The notes: generated by a model not told the origin, from the letters alone. Shown: positions 50,608-59,421, counted from the stretch's first letter. The stretch is DNA of 64,000 nucleotides from Clostridiales bacterium (GCA_019416935.1 DXWI01000014.1:1-64000); one strand, 5' to 3'. Numbers and translations: made by a program.

Positions 50608-51687
50608 ATGCAGCATACCCGTTCCCGTCTCTCCATTGCGGCAAAGATCGTTGGTTTTGCGCTGCTTGGCATTGTGGCGGCAGCGGCTGTGTTTCTCGCA
50701 GTGCTGACGGCGCGCGAGTATCGTCCGGCGGAGCTCGAGACGGCCTGGACGAGCGGCAGCGCCAATGCGCAGCCGGAAAAGGGCGAGCTGATCACCGTGC
50801 TCTCTTTCAATATCGGATATGCCGGGCTCGGACAGGAATCGGACTTTTTTATGGACGGCGGCCGGACAACACGACCGGATTCCGTAAAGACCGTGGAAAA
50901 GAATCTGGACGGCATCTTGGAAATCCTCAAGTCGTATGCACCGGATGCGGCGCTTTTGCAGGAGACCGATGTGTCGAGCAAGCGCACCTATGATATCGAC
51001 GAGCGCGCGCGCCTTTCCAATGCGTTTGCCGGGGAAGCGGCATTTGCGCCAAACTATGTATGCGACTATGTGCCCTTTCCCCTGCCGGATACCATCGGCC
51101 GTGTGGAATCGGGACTCTTGACGCTCAGCCGGTTTTCTTCCGTGGAGCAGACGCGCATTGCCCTGCCCGTACCGTTTCAATGGCCAATTCGAGTCGCCAA
51201 TTTGAAACGGTGCCTGCTGCTCACGCGCATTCCGCTTGTCGGAACGGACGCAGAACTCGTTTTGATCAATCTGCACCTCGAGGCCTATGACGATGGCGAG
51301 GGCAAGCGAGAACAGACGGAGCAGCTCGTCAAGCTGCTGCAGCAGGAATATGAGGCGGGCAATTACGTCGTGGCCGGCGGCGATTTTAACCAGCGCATGG
51401 AGGGGTTCGGCAACAACTATCCGGTCATCGATCCAACGCTTTGGCAGCCCGGTACGCTCTCCCGGGACATCCTTCCGCAGGGATGGATCTATGCGTTTGA
51501 CGACGCCAACCCGACCTGCCGCCTGCTCAACAAACCGTACGACGCGGAGGACCCGGACACGCAGTATTATGTGATCGATGGGTTTCTCTGCTCTCCAAAC
51601 GTGTCGGTGGAGCGCGTTGCGACGGTGGACGCGGGCTTCGCCTGCTCCGATCACAACCCGGTGCTGATGCAATTCCGTCTTTCCTGA
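50608..51687 (+). CDS. membrane-anchored endonuclease/exonuclease/phosphatase-family protein
   Basis: This 359-residue protein has an N-terminal membrane helix ('IVGFALLGIVAAAAVFLAVL'). The EEP fold follows: 'LITVLSFNIGYAGLGQESDF', 'YAPDAALLQETDVSSKRTYD' (catalytic Glu), 'AELVLINLHLEAYDDGEGKR', 'GNYVVAGGDFNQRMEGFGNN' and the final 'FACSDHNPVLMQFRL' (Asp-His). All metal and catalytic landmarks are present. It faces outside the membrane. The substrate (nucleic acid, phospholipid or sugar phosphate) cannot be told from the sequence. Confidence 0.85.
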   Translation: MQHTRSRLSIAAKIVGFALLGIVAAAAVFLAVLTAREYRPAELETAWTSGSANAQPEKGELITVLSFNIGYAGLGQESDFFMDGGRTTRPDSVKTVEKNLDGILEILKSYAPDAALLQETDVSSKRTYDIDERARLSNAFAGEAAFAPNYVCDYVPFPLPDTIGRVESGLLTLSRFSSVEQTRIALPVPFQWPIRVANLKRCLLLTRIPLVGTDAELVLINLHLEAYDDGEGKREQTEQLVKLLQQEYEAGNYVVAGGDFNQRMEGFGNNYPVIDPTLWQPGTLSRDILPQGWIYAFDDANPTCRLLNKPYDAEDPDTQYYVIDGFLCSPNVSVERVATVDAGFACSDHNPVLMQFRLS

Positions 51688-51716
51688 ACAATCGCAAAGA
51701 CCCGCGCGCATACCGG

Positions 51717-51751
51717 CGTCCTCCCGCTGCATAGATTGCAGCAGGAGGGCG
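51717..51751 (+). promoter_or_regulatory. hairpin that sequesters the ribosome binding site of the SpoIVFA-like gene
   Basis: CGTCCTCCCGCTGC, loop ATAGATT, GCAGCAGGAGGGCG pair over 14 positions (12 Watson-Crick, one G-U, one mismatch), followed by TTTT. The AGGAGG at 51743-51748, ten bases before the ATG at 51759, is buried in the 3' arm. It could be the terminator of the EEP gene, a translational switch for the next gene, or both. Confidence 0.55.
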
Positions 51752-51758
51752 TTTTGCT

Positions 51759-52442
51759 ATGGATTTGAAAAGACTGGAAACCACGCCGTTTCAGACGGCA
51801 CAGGCGCGGCGGCGCAGGAGCGCGATGCACGTCAACCTTCGCCGGAACAGGGGGATGGAGCACAAGGAACGGCTGTTGGGCGCAAGTATGCTGGTCAAGA
51901 TCGGCGTGTGTGCCGCCGCTCTGATTTTGGTGCTCGTCATGGAGATGTTCGTGTTCCCGCGCGAACAGGGGACGAACGCGCCGGCAGCGGAGGCAAACGC
52001 ACCGGCGGCCACCGATGGCGGCATGGATGAAACGCTGGGACGGCTGCGGTTTGTAGACGGCGGCGGATTGGTGGGCGTTTTTGCGTCGAGCAATCGCTGG
52101 CATGTGCCGGTGGACGCGACCAACGCCGCGCTGCTGGACGATGCACGGCTGCTGCAACTGCAGGCGGAGGCCGGTTCCGCAGTATCGCTGAGCGCAGGCG
52201 GCGAGGTGCGCGCCATTGGGGAGGATTCGGAACTCGGCGACTATGTGCGCATCCATCATGGCGAGGATCTGGAGAGCGTGTACTATCATCTCGCGGATAT
52301 TTGTGTGGAACCGGGGCAACCGCTGCTGCTGGGCGACACGCTCGGCAAGGTGGGCAAAGATGGAACGCTGTATCTGCGGATATATCAGACCGGCGCGCCG
52401 CAGGAGGTCGGGACCTACGTCGAAGTGCCGGATTTTTCCTGA
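51759..52442 (+). CDS. SpoIVFA-like membrane protein with degenerate M23 domain
   Basis: This 227-residue protein has an N-terminal cytoplasmic segment, one membrane helix ('IGVCAAALILVLVMEMFVFP', ~48-67), an Ala/Pro linker and a C-terminal M23/LytM-like domain. In that domain 'GSAVSLSAGGEVRAIGEDSE' and 'LGDYVRIHHGEDLESVYYHL' recall the fold, but the metal site is incomplete (HHG present, no clear H-x-H). In Bacillus, SpoIVFA regulates the SpoIVFB protease during sigma-K activation. The SpoIVFB-like gene follows at 1 bp. Confidence 0.75.
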   Translation: MDLKRLETTPFQTAQARRRRSAMHVNLRRNRGMEHKERLLGASMLVKIGVCAAALILVLVMEMFVFPREQGTNAPAAEANAPAATDGGMDETLGRLRFVDGGGLVGVFASSNRWHVPVDATNAALLDDARLLQLQAEAGSAVSLSAGGEVRAIGEDSELGDYVRIHHGEDLESVYYHLADICVEPGQPLLLGDTLGKVGKDGTLYLRIYQTGAPQEVGTYVEVPDFS

Positions 52443-52443
52443 T

Positions 52444-53328
52444 ATGCGTGTTGGAGCGTTCGGCCGGACGGAGCTGAGAATCCACCCGCTGATCGTGGTG
52501 GTGGTGGCGGCGGCGTGCGTCCTCGGCCGGTTGGGCGATCTGATGCAGGCAGCGCTGGCGCTCACGCTGCATGAATTCAGCCATGCAATCGTCGCCTATG
52601 TGTTCGGTTGCCCCGTTCTCTCCATCGAGATCATGCCGTTCGGCGGGGTGGCAAGACTGGAGAGGGGGGCGCTGCCGCCGCATACGGAGCTGTGTGTTGC
52701 AGCCGCCGGGCCGGCTGCAAGCTTTTTTGCGGCCGGCCTGACCGCTATGTGCGGCGATCTGTTCCCCGGTACGGCGGGGCGGCTGCATCCGTTTCTCGCA
52801 TTCAACCTGACGCTGGCGCTGACGAATCTGCTGCCGGCGCTGCCGCTGGACGGCGGCCGCATGCTGCGCGCGATGCTGCAAACCCGGATGTCCTATGGCC
52901 CCGCGACGCGCCTTGCCGCATGGTTCGGCGTGGCGGGCGGCTGCGGCATGCTGGCGTTCGCGATCTGGTGCGCCGTGCGCGGCGCTTACAATCTGACGCT
53001 CCCGACGATGGGCGTTTTTTTGCTGCTGGCTGCGGCCATGGAACTGCGCGCGCTGCCGGAGGAACGGATGGGCGCCTATCTGAACCGCTATGACGGCATG
53101 CATGCGGGTCGGGCGTACGATGTGCATCATGTGGCCGCTCATGCCTCCATGCGTACGCGGGAGGCGCTGTCCGTGCTGCGGCTCAACCGCTATAATGTGC
53201 TGCGCGTCGTGGACGGGCAGATGCGTACCGTCGGCGAGATCGATGAGGGCGTGCTGCTGCGCGCCATTGCGGAGGGACGCGGGAACGACGAAATCGGCGC
53301 ATTACTCTCATTTGACCGGCACGCCTGA
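52444..53328 (+). CDS. SpoIVFB-like site-2 metalloprotease
   Basis: Start chosen at ATG 52444, right after the SpoIVFA-like stop. The 294-residue membrane protease has the zinc motif 'LALTLHEFSHAIVAYVFGCP' (HEFSH), 'IEIMPFGGVARLE', and the second motif 'LTNLLPALPLDGGRMLRAML' with the zinc-binding Asp. Six helices lie in residues ~15-200. A CBS-like C-terminal domain (~220-290) has 'AHASMRTREALSVLRLNRYN' and 'VLRVVDG'. In sporulation it cleaves pro-sigma-K in the mother cell membrane. Pro-sigma-K itself is not in this window. Confidence 0.85.
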   Translation: MRVGAFGRTELRIHPLIVVVVAAACVLGRLGDLMQAALALTLHEFSHAIVAYVFGCPVLSIEIMPFGGVARLERGALPPHTELCVAAAGPAASFFAAGLTAMCGDLFPGTAGRLHPFLAFNLTLALTNLLPALPLDGGRMLRAMLQTRMSYGPATRLAAWFGVAGGCGMLAFAIWCAVRGAYNLTLPTMGVFLLLAAAMELRALPEERMGAYLNRYDGMHAGRAYDVHHVAAHASMRTREALSVLRLNRYNVLRVVDGQMRTVGEIDEGVLLRAIAEGRGNDEIGALLSFDRHA

Positions 53329-53376
53329 ATGTGGTAAACTACCATAGGTTCATTTGTAGCCAGTGGAGGTGTGAGC

Positions 53377-55203
53377 TTGGAGCAGGCGGCAATCGAGCGC
53401 CTTTTGCAGCGGGTGGAAAAACCCGCAAGGTATATCGGCGGGGAATGGAACAGCATTGTAAAACCGGAAGCTGCGGTGCGGTTTGCACTGTGCTTTCCGG
53501 ATGTATACGAGATCGGCATGTCCCACTTGGGGTCGAGAATTCTCTACCACGTGCTCAACAGCCGGACGGATACGGCCTGTGAGCGCGCCTATGCGCCGTG
53601 GCCCGACATGGAGAAAGCCATGCGGGAAAGCGGCGTGCCCATGTTCTCGCTGGAAACGAAGCGCCCGCTGGCCGCATTCGATATCGTTGGGTTCTCGCTG
53701 CTGTACGAGATGTGCTATACCAACATCTTTACCATGCTGGATCTCGCCGGAATTCCGTTCCGCACGGCCGATCGCGGCGTGGATGCGCCGCTGATCGTGT
53801 GCGGCGGCCCGTGCGCATGCAACCCCGAGCCGCTGGCGCCGTTCATGGATGCGATCATGCTCGGCGACGGCGAGGAGCTGATCTCGGAGCTTGTGGACGC
53901 CTATCAATCGTCGCGCGCTGCGGGAGAGACGAAGCGCGAGCTGCTCCTCCGGCTTTCCAAGGTTGAGGGGATCTATGTTCCGTCCCTCTATGAAGGGACC
54001 CCTGCGGGAGCCGTGCCGGTTGAACCGGGCGCGCCCGCAACCATTGCCCGCCGTGTTGTGCGCGACCTGGACCGGGCGCAATACGTCGGCAAACCGATCG
54101 TGCCCTATCTGAACGTGGTGCATGACCGCGTATCGGTGGAGGTCATGCGCGGCTGTACGCGCGGCTGCCGATTCTGTCAGGCGGGCTATATCTATCGTCC
54201 CGTGCGCGAGCGTACGCGCGAGACGCTCATGCGTCAGGCGCATGAACTGGTCGACTGTACCGGTTATGATGAAATTTCGCTGCTCAGTCTGAGCACCGGC
54301 GACTATTCGGATATCCATCGCCTCGTGCCGGAGATCATAGACGGCATGGAGGAGCAGCATGTCTCGGTATCGCTGCCGTCGCTGCGCATCGATTCGTTCC
54401 TTAAGGACGATTTGGAAAAGATGCAGTCCATCCGCAAGGCCGGCCTGACGTTCGCCCCGGAGGCGGGCACGCAGCGACTGCGCGATGTGATCAACAAAAA
54501 TGTTACCGAAGAGGATCTGTTCCGGGCTTGCCGCGACGCGTTTGAGTCCGGGTGGACAAGCGTCAAGCTATATTTCATGATCGGCCTGCCCACGGAGACG
54601 GACGAGGACATCCTCGGCATTGCGGAACTGTGCCGCAAGGTGAGCCGCATCTTTTATGAAATGCCGAAGGAGAAGCGCGGCAAAGGCCTGCGCTTGTCCG
54701 CGAGCGCGTCCACATTTGTGCCCAAACCGTTCACCCCGTTTCAGTGGTTTGCACAGGTGCCGCTCGAGGAAATCCGCAGACGGCAGCAGCTGCTCCGGAA
54801 TGCGATGAAGGGCATTCGCGGCGTGGAGTTCCATTGCCACCTCTCCCAACTGTCCGTGCTGGAAGCCGCCTTTTCCCGCGGCGATCGAAAGCTCGCGGAC
54901 ATTTTGGAGACGGCTTATCGGAAGGGGTGTCGGTTCGATTCCTGGTCGGAGCATTTTGACGAGCAGGCCTGGAGAGAGGCGTTTGCCGAGCATGGCACGT
55001 CGATGGAAGCGTATGCACAGTGGGCGCCCGCGCCGGGCGCGCCGCTGCCGTGGTCGCACATCGATATGCTGGTAACGGAGCGCTATCTTAGCCGGGAGTA
55101 TGAGAAGGCCATGGAGGGCGTCACGACGCGGGATTGCCGGCAGGGCTGCAACGGTTGTTTTGGAGGTCGCTATGCGGATGTTTGCCGTCTATCAAAAGCA
55201 TGA
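53377..55203 (+). CDS. B12-binding-like radical SAM protein (TIGR03960 type)
   Basis: Start chosen at TTG 53377 (MEQAAIERLLQRVEKPARYI), seven bases from GGAGG; GTG 53371 is too close. The 608-residue protein has a B12-like N-terminal Rossmann region ('FALCFPDVYEIGMSHLGSRI'). The radical SAM domain (~250-450) has 'EVMRGCTRGCRFCQAGYIYR' (CxxxCxxC), 'EISLLSLSTGDYSDIH' and 'LTFAPEAGTQRLRDVINKN'. It is always next to the DUF2344 gene in this conserved cluster. It probably modifies RNA or ribosomes, but its substrate is unknown. Confidence 0.9.
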   Translation: MEQAAIERLLQRVEKPARYIGGEWNSIVKPEAAVRFALCFPDVYEIGMSHLGSRILYHVLNSRTDTACERAYAPWPDMEKAMRESGVPMFSLETKRPLAAFDIVGFSLLYEMCYTNIFTMLDLAGIPFRTADRGVDAPLIVCGGPCACNPEPLAPFMDAIMLGDGEELISELVDAYQSSRAAGETKRELLLRLSKVEGIYVPSLYEGTPAGAVPVEPGAPATIARRVVRDLDRAQYVGKPIVPYLNVVHDRVSVEVMRGCTRGCRFCQAGYIYRPVRERTRETLMRQAHELVDCTGYDEISLLSLSTGDYSDIHRLVPEIIDGMEEQHVSVSLPSLRIDSFLKDDLEKMQSIRKAGLTFAPEAGTQRLRDVINKNVTEEDLFRACRDAFESGWTSVKLYFMIGLPTETDEDILGIAELCRKVSRIFYEMPKEKRGKGLRLSASASTFVPKPFTPFQWFAQVPLEEIRRRQQLLRNAMKGIRGVEFHCHLSQLSVLEAAFSRGDRKLADILETAYRKGCRFDSWSEHFDEQAWREAFAEHGTSMEAYAQWAPAPGAPLPWSHIDMLVTERYLSREYEKAMEGVTTRDCRQGCNGCFGGRYADVCRLSKA

Positions 55204-55855
55204 GGCGCTGCGCTTCATTTCCCATCTGGATATCCAGCGCACGTTGCAGCGCGCGTTCCGCCGCGCCCGCATTCCGCTGGCCTATTCGGACGGGTTCAAT
55301 CCGCATCCGCAGCTCTCATTCGCTGCCGCCGTACCGACCGGCGCAGCCAGCGCGTGCGAGTGGTTTGAGGTTCGCCTTTCGGAGCCGGTTGCACCGGAAG
55401 CGTTTTTGGCGCGCACCAACGCGGCGATGTCGGACGGGCTGAAACTGCTCTGCGCGTTTGAAGCTCCCGAGCAAGCGGGAAAACTAACGGTCATGGTGCG
55501 TGCGGCAGAATACCGCGCATGCCTGACGGCTGAAACGGCGCTTTCGGCCGAGGCGGTACAGGCGGCGCTCGACGCGCTCCTTGCCGGTGAAATTGTTGTA
55601 AATAAGCGGACAAAGGGCGGGGTCAAGCCCGTCGATATCCGTCCGCAGATCATGCAGGCAGCCGTGGAAGGAATTGAGGGCAACGAGATCATCCTCCGCG
55701 TTCTGGGCAAATTGCAGGCCGATGGCGGGCTGCGCGTTGAGCTGTTGATCGACGCGTTGTTCGATCGTTTGGGTACACAGGGTGGTGCGGCGCGCATTTG
55801 CCGCACGGCCATGTATTTTGACTCGGATGGTTCTCTGCCGCGTCTGTCTCCATGA
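55172..55855 (+). CDS. DUF2344 protein (TIGR03936 type), radical SAM partner
   Basis: Start chosen at ATG 55172, 32 bp inside the radical SAM gene and preceded by TGGAGG. The 227-residue protein begins MRMFAVYQKHEALRFISHLD, then 'IQRTLQRAFRRARIPLAYSD' and 'GFNPHPQLSFAAAVPTGAAS', the invariant DUF2344 block. The overlap with the radical SAM gene suggests a physical or stoichiometric partnership. In some genomes the two are fused. The function is not known. Confidence 0.9.
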   Translation: MRMFAVYQKHEALRFISHLDIQRTLQRAFRRARIPLAYSDGFNPHPQLSFAAAVPTGAASACEWFEVRLSEPVAPEAFLARTNAAMSDGLKLLCAFEAPEQAGKLTVMVRAAEYRACLTAETALSAEAVQAALDALLAGEIVVNKRTKGGVKPVDIRPQIMQAAVEGIEGNEIILRVLGKLQADGGLRVELLIDALFDRLGTQGGAARICRTAMYFDSDGSLPRLSP

Positions 55856-55871
55856 TAGAAAGAGAAGGAGA

Positions 55872-57389
55872 ATGAACAAAGAAATTTTGGTGGATGCAAA
55901 CGGGTTTTCAACCCGGGTTGCAGTGGTGGAGGATGGATCGCCCGTCGAGCTGTACGTGGAGCAGGAGGGGACGCAGCGGCTCGTCGGCAACATCTACAAC
56001 GGACGGGTGCAGAACGTTCTTCCCGGCATGCAGGCGGCGTTTATCGACATCGGCCTCGAGCGCAACGCGTTTTTGTATGCGGGCGACATCGTGATGCCGG
56101 ACGGCGCGGACGGGGATTTTGAGAAGGAAAAGATTCAGTCCATGCGCAACATCCGGGACATGCTCAAACCCGGACAGACGATCATGGTTCAGGTGGCCAA
56201 GGATCCGGTTGGAACCAAGGGCGCGCGCGTGACCACGCATATCACACTGGCCGGCCGTTCGCTCGTGCTGATGCCGACCATGGACTATGTGGGCGTATCG
56301 CGCCGCATCGAAAAGGACGAGGAGCGCGTGCGGCTCCGCAAGATTTTGTGCGACATCAAGCCGGACAATATGGGCGTGATCGTGCGCACGGCGTCGGCCG
56401 GCAAAAGCCGCGAGGCGTTCTCTGAGGATCTCGAGAGCCTCATGCTGCTGTATGCCGAGATTCAGAAGAAGGCAAAAAAGCAAAAGGCGCCCGCGCTTCT
56501 GCACGCGGAGCAGAGCCTGCTGTTCCGCACGGTGCGCGACCTCTTGATGAAGGATGTGGATCGCGTGTTCGTCAACGACCCGGCCACCTATGACAGCCTT
56601 CGCGAAATCGCGGATGTTATGGCGCCGAAGCTGAAGCCGCGCATTCTCTCCAAGCCGAGCGAAAACCTCTTCGACCGGTATGAGACCGAGAGCAAGATCG
56701 ACAAGGCGCTTGCGCGCAAGGTATGGATCAAGAACGGGAGCTATATCATCATTGACCGCACCGAGGCGCTCACCTGCATCGACGTCAATACCGGCAAGTT
56801 CGTCGGCAAGGACAACCTGGAAAAAACGATCACTGCGACCAACTGCGAAGCGGCGCGGGAGATTGCGCGCCAACTGCGGCTGCGCGATATCGGCGGCATC
56901 ATCATCATCGACTTTATCGACATGGAGCGGGAGAGCAACCGCAACATGGTGCTCAACACGCTGAAGACCGCGCTCAAGGACGATCATACCCGCTCGCATG
57001 TGTTTGGCTTTACCCACCTCGGTCTGGTCGAAATGACGAGGAAAAAGACCGGCCGCAGCCTCGGGGACACGCTCCAGACGCTCTGCCCGTACTGCGGCGG
57101 CGACGCGCACGTTCTCTCACCGGAGAGCGTCATGTCGAAGATCCGCAAGCAGACGCTGCAGGTGCTCAAGGGCAGCGAGAACAAGCGCATGCTCATTGAA
57201 ACGCACCCGGACGTGCTCAGGGCCATGGAATTTGCGGAGAAGAAGCACGGCTGCGTATTTCCGCCGGAGGCCGGCGGCACCTATTATATCCGTGCAAACG
57301 AGTCGCTGCAGATCGAGAAGTTTTCCGTCCGCCCTCTGGCGGAGCGAAAGGTCGCGGAAGCTAAAAAGGATTGTAAAATCCTGCATTGA
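55872..57389 (+). CDS. rng: ribonuclease E/G family endoribonuclease
   Basis: Start chosen at ATG 55872 (MNKEILVDANGFSTRVAVVE), with AAGGAG upstream. The 505-residue protein has an S1-like domain ('LVGNIYNGRVQNVLPGMQAA', 'FIDIGLERNAFLYAGD'). The catalytic core follows, with 'TEALTCIDVNTGKFVGKDNL' (Mg-binding Asp), 'RDIGGIIIIDFIDMERESNR' and the Zn-link 'TLCPYCGGDAHV'. It lacks the long C-terminal scaffold of RNase E. It processes rRNA and mRNA. It is followed by the L21 operon. Confidence 0.93.
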   Translation: MNKEILVDANGFSTRVAVVEDGSPVELYVEQEGTQRLVGNIYNGRVQNVLPGMQAAFIDIGLERNAFLYAGDIVMPDGADGDFEKEKIQSMRNIRDMLKPGQTIMVQVAKDPVGTKGARVTTHITLAGRSLVLMPTMDYVGVSRRIEKDEERVRLRKILCDIKPDNMGVIVRTASAGKSREAFSEDLESLMLLYAEIQKKAKKQKAPALLHAEQSLLFRTVRDLLMKDVDRVFVNDPATYDSLREIADVMAPKLKPRILSKPSENLFDRYETESKIDKALARKVWIKNGSYIIIDRTEALTCIDVNTGKFVGKDNLEKTITATNCEAAREIARQLRLRDIGGIIIIDFIDMERESNRNMVLNTLKTALKDDHTRSHVFGFTHLGLVEMTRKKTGRSLGDTLQTLCPYCGGDAHVLSPESVMSKIRKQTLQVLKGSENKRMLIETHPDVLRAMEFAEKKHGCVFPPEAGGTYYIRANESLQIEKFSVRPLAERKVAEAKKDCKILH

Positions 57390-57414
57390 CACAGCCGGAT
57401 AGCTGTGATAAAAT
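57386..57414 (+). promoter_or_regulatory. sigma-A promoter of the rplU-prp-rpmA operon
   Basis: TTGACA at 57386-57391 (overlapping the rng stop), 17-bp spacer, TAAAAT at 57409-57414. The start is expected near 57421. Confidence 0.85.
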
Positions 57415-57420
57415 TGGTCG

Positions 57421-57503
57421 GTAAGCCGCTTCGGGGCGGTCTCTAAGTGCGCGCTTTGCGCCACCGCGGCTGAGCGAGTTCTGGTAAGAGGAGGTGCAGT
57501 ACT
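57421..57503 (+). promoter_or_regulatory. candidate L21 leader RNA
   Basis: This 83-nt leader precedes rplU. It has a hairpin GCCGCTTCGGGGCGGT and a second GC-rich stem around GCGCGCTTTGCGCCACCGCGGC, then GAGGAGGTG as ribosome binding site. Firmicutes often have a structured L21 leader for feedback control here. I cannot run a covariance model, so the assignment is by position. Confidence 0.45.
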
Positions 57504-57809
57504 GTGTATGCAATCATTCAAACCGGTGGGAAGCAATATAAGGTAGAAGCTGGCGACGAAATCCTCGTCGAAAAGCTCGAAGCCGCTGTGGACGCCGAGG
57601 TCGAATTCGATGTTCTGCTCGTTTCTGATGATGCGGGCGTGAAGGTCGGCAAGCCCGTTTTGGATGGCGTAAAGGTCAAGGGCAAGGTTGTCGAGCACGG
57701 CAGGGGCAAGAAGGTTATCGTCTTCAAGTATAAGCCGAAAAAGAACATCCGTACCAAGCGCGGTCATCGTCAGCCGTACACGAAGGTCGAGATCCTCTCG
57801 ATCGGCTAA
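57504..57809 (+). CDS. rplU: 50S ribosomal protein L21
   Basis: The GTG at 57504 is the start, with GAGGAGG upstream. The 101-residue protein begins MYAIIQTGGKQYKVEAGDEI and includes 'VVEHGRGKKVIVFKYKPKKN' and 'RTKRGHRQPYTKVEI', the universal L21 ending. It binds 23S rRNA. It is in the conserved rplU-prp-rpmA order. Confidence 0.97.
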   Translation: MYAIIQTGGKQYKVEAGDEILVEKLEAAVDAEVEFDVLLVSDDAGVKVGKPVLDGVKVKGKVVEHGRGKKVIVFKYKPKKNIRTKRGHRQPYTKVEILSIG

Positions 57810-57815
57810 GACGCT

Positions 57816-58148
57816 ATGATCCGAGTGACGTTTCTCCGTGAACAGGGCCGGCTTGTCGGGTTCGACTGCAAAGGCCATGCGGATTATGCCGAACAGGGCC
57901 AGGACATCGTTTGCAGCGCGGTTTCCGTGCTGGCGCAAACAGCGGTGCTCGGACTCGTTCAGGTAGCACACATTCCGGCCGGCTATGCCATCGAAGAGGA
58001 TGGCGGCCTGCATTGTATCCTCGGCAGGGATGCGACCGAGGAACAGTGCAAAGAGGCAGAGCTCCTGCTGAAAACCCTTTCGGCAGGCCTGCACGCCGTA
58101 GACGAATCGTATCCGGGATACCTCAAATTTGTTAGCAAGAAGGTGTAA
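57816..58148 (+). CDS. prp: ribosomal-processing cysteine protease Prp
   Basis: This 110-residue protein has the Prp dyad: His in 'FDCKGHADYAEQGQDIVCSA' (GHA) and Cys in 'DIVCSAVSVLAQ'. Prp removes the N-terminal extension of L27 in Firmicutes and related groups. It lies between rplU and rpmA, and the adjacent L27 carries the matching extension. It starts 6 bp after rplU. Confidence 0.93.
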   Translation: MIRVTFLREQGRLVGFDCKGHADYAEQGQDIVCSAVSVLAQTAVLGLVQVAHIPAGYAIEEDGGLHCILGRDATEEQCKEAELLLKTLSAGLHAVDESYPGYLKFVSKKV

Positions 58149-58151
58149 CAC

Positions 58152-58442
58152 ATGTTCAAGATGAATCTGCAGTTGTTTGCACATAAAAAGGGCGTCGGCT
58201 CCTCGCGCAACGGTCGCGACAGCGAGAGCAAGCGGCTTGGGCCCAAGCGTGCGGACGGTCAGTTCGTTCTCGCGGGCAACATCCTCGTTCGCCAGCGCGG
58301 CACGCACTTCCATCCGGGCAACAACGTGGGCATCGGGAAGGACGACACGCTGTTTGCGAAGATCGACGGCGTCGTTCGTTTCGAAACAAAGCATGCCGGC
58401 AAGAAGCAGGTCAGCGTTTACGCCGAGGCCGTGGGCGAGTAA
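58152..58442 (+). CDS. rpmA: 50S ribosomal protein L27 with cleavable N-terminal extension
   Basis: This 96-residue protein begins MFKMNLQLFAHKKGVGSSRN. The 'MNLQLFA' segment is the Prp cleavage site (cut after Phe), exposing the mature 'AHKKG' end that reaches the peptidyl transferase centre. 'DSESKRLGPKRADGQFVLAG' and 'RQRGTHFHPGNNVGIGKDDT' are standard L27. It is the last gene of its operon; obg, which often follows, is absent. Confidence 0.97.
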   Translation: MFKMNLQLFAHKKGVGSSRNGRDSESKRLGPKRADGQFVLAGNILVRQRGTHFHPGNNVGIGKDDTLFAKIDGVVRFETKHAGKKQVSVYAEAVGE

Positions 58443-58461
58443 CCCAAATATACCCGATGTG

Positions 58462-58506
58462 ATGTGGAACCGGAGCGCCTTTATATCAAGGACGCTCCGG
58501 TTTGTT
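58462..58506 (+). terminator. intrinsic terminator of the L21-L27 operon
   Basis: AACCGGAGCGCC, loop, GGACGCTCCGGTT, followed by TGTTGTTTG. A stable stem 20 bp after rpmA. Confidence 0.7.
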
Positions 58507-58577
58507 GTTTGACACAAGCCGTTCTCTGTCCGGTTCGGGCAAATGATCCGGCTGTATTGAAACCGTGGGGGATTTGG

Positions 58578-59024
58578 ATGGTATTTCGGGAGGAAAAACT
58601 GAGCGATGGGATGCTGAAACAGCTCATCTCCCTTTCGTCGGACTGGGAAGCGGAGCAGAGCTGCTACGGCTATCGAAAAAATGAACCAGCGGATATCGAA
58701 GGGAATCGCGTGTTTGCCGCATACTGCGAAGAAACGCTGATCGGCTACCTGTTTGGGAAACGGGAAACGGCGATCAAGGACACCAGCGTTATGCCGGCGC
58801 AAACGATGTATTTCGAGGTGGAGGAGCTGTATGTAAAGCCCGCCCACCGTTCCAGGGGCATCGGCCGCCAACTGTTCATGCTGCTGGAAGAGACGATGAA
58901 GGGCGAGGGCGTGGAGTATATCCTGTTGAGTACCGCGACGAAGAATTACAGAGCGGTGCTGCATTTTTATATCGATGAGCTGGAAATGCAATTCTGGAAC
59001 GCAAGGCTGTTCAAACGCATCTAA
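58578..59024 (+). CDS. GNAT-family N-acetyltransferase
   Basis: Start chosen at ATG 58578 (MVFREEKLSDGMLKQLISLS), with GGGGGA upstream. The 148-residue protein has the GNAT core 'MYFEVEELYVKPAHRSRGIG', then 'RQLFMLLEETMKGEGVEYIL' with the acetyl-CoA R-x-x-G-x-G loop (RSRGIGR). The substrate is unknown. It appears monocistronic. Confidence 0.82.
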   Translation: MVFREEKLSDGMLKQLISLSSDWEAEQSCYGYRKNEPADIEGNRVFAAYCEETLIGYLFGKRETAIKDTSVMPAQTMYFEVEELYVKPAHRSRGIGRQLFMLLEETMKGEGVEYILLSTATKNYRAVLHFYIDELEMQFWNARLFKRI

Positions 59025-59421
59025 AGCAGAGGCCGGACATGCCGGCAGGTTGGAGAAAACGGGGAGAAGGGCTGCCTGCTCCCCGCTGTATAACGATGTC
59101 AGATGCCTTTCAAGCGTTATCCGGCGAATTTGTGCCGCATGTTTGGGAACAGATCGCTGGCGGAAGCAGCAGGAGCCGGCCCGAAGGACCGGTACTCCTG
59201 TTTGCCGTACCGCTCGTGCTGCGCGCGATCCGAAACGGGCGAAACAGGAAACGGTGAGCGCTTCTTCGCGATAAAACCCGCATCGGGAAACAGCGGGTAC
59301 TTGTAACAAATTCGTAAATTGCCCAGGGCTTTGCTTGCGTTTCAGCGAGGGAAGCCCTAAACTCTATGCTGTATTGTTATAAAAATACGAATCATCAGCA
59401 CAGAAGAGGTATGGTCGATTC
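59025..59421. other. 397 bp without a supported gene
   Basis: The region contains a GCCGG-ACATG-CCGGC inverted repeat at about 59034-59048 and a possible hairpin GGGCTTTGC...GAGGGAAGCCC near 59328-59360. No ORF here shows a ribosome binding site or family signature. The promoter of the secreted SH3/EEP gene should lie near 59370-59400 (AT-rich), but its boxes are not clear. Confidence 0.5.

Noticed and set aside
57117..59309. 730-codon minus-strand frame opposite rng, rplU, prp and rpmA
   Set aside because: Antisense of conserved genes with composition typical of a shadow frame.
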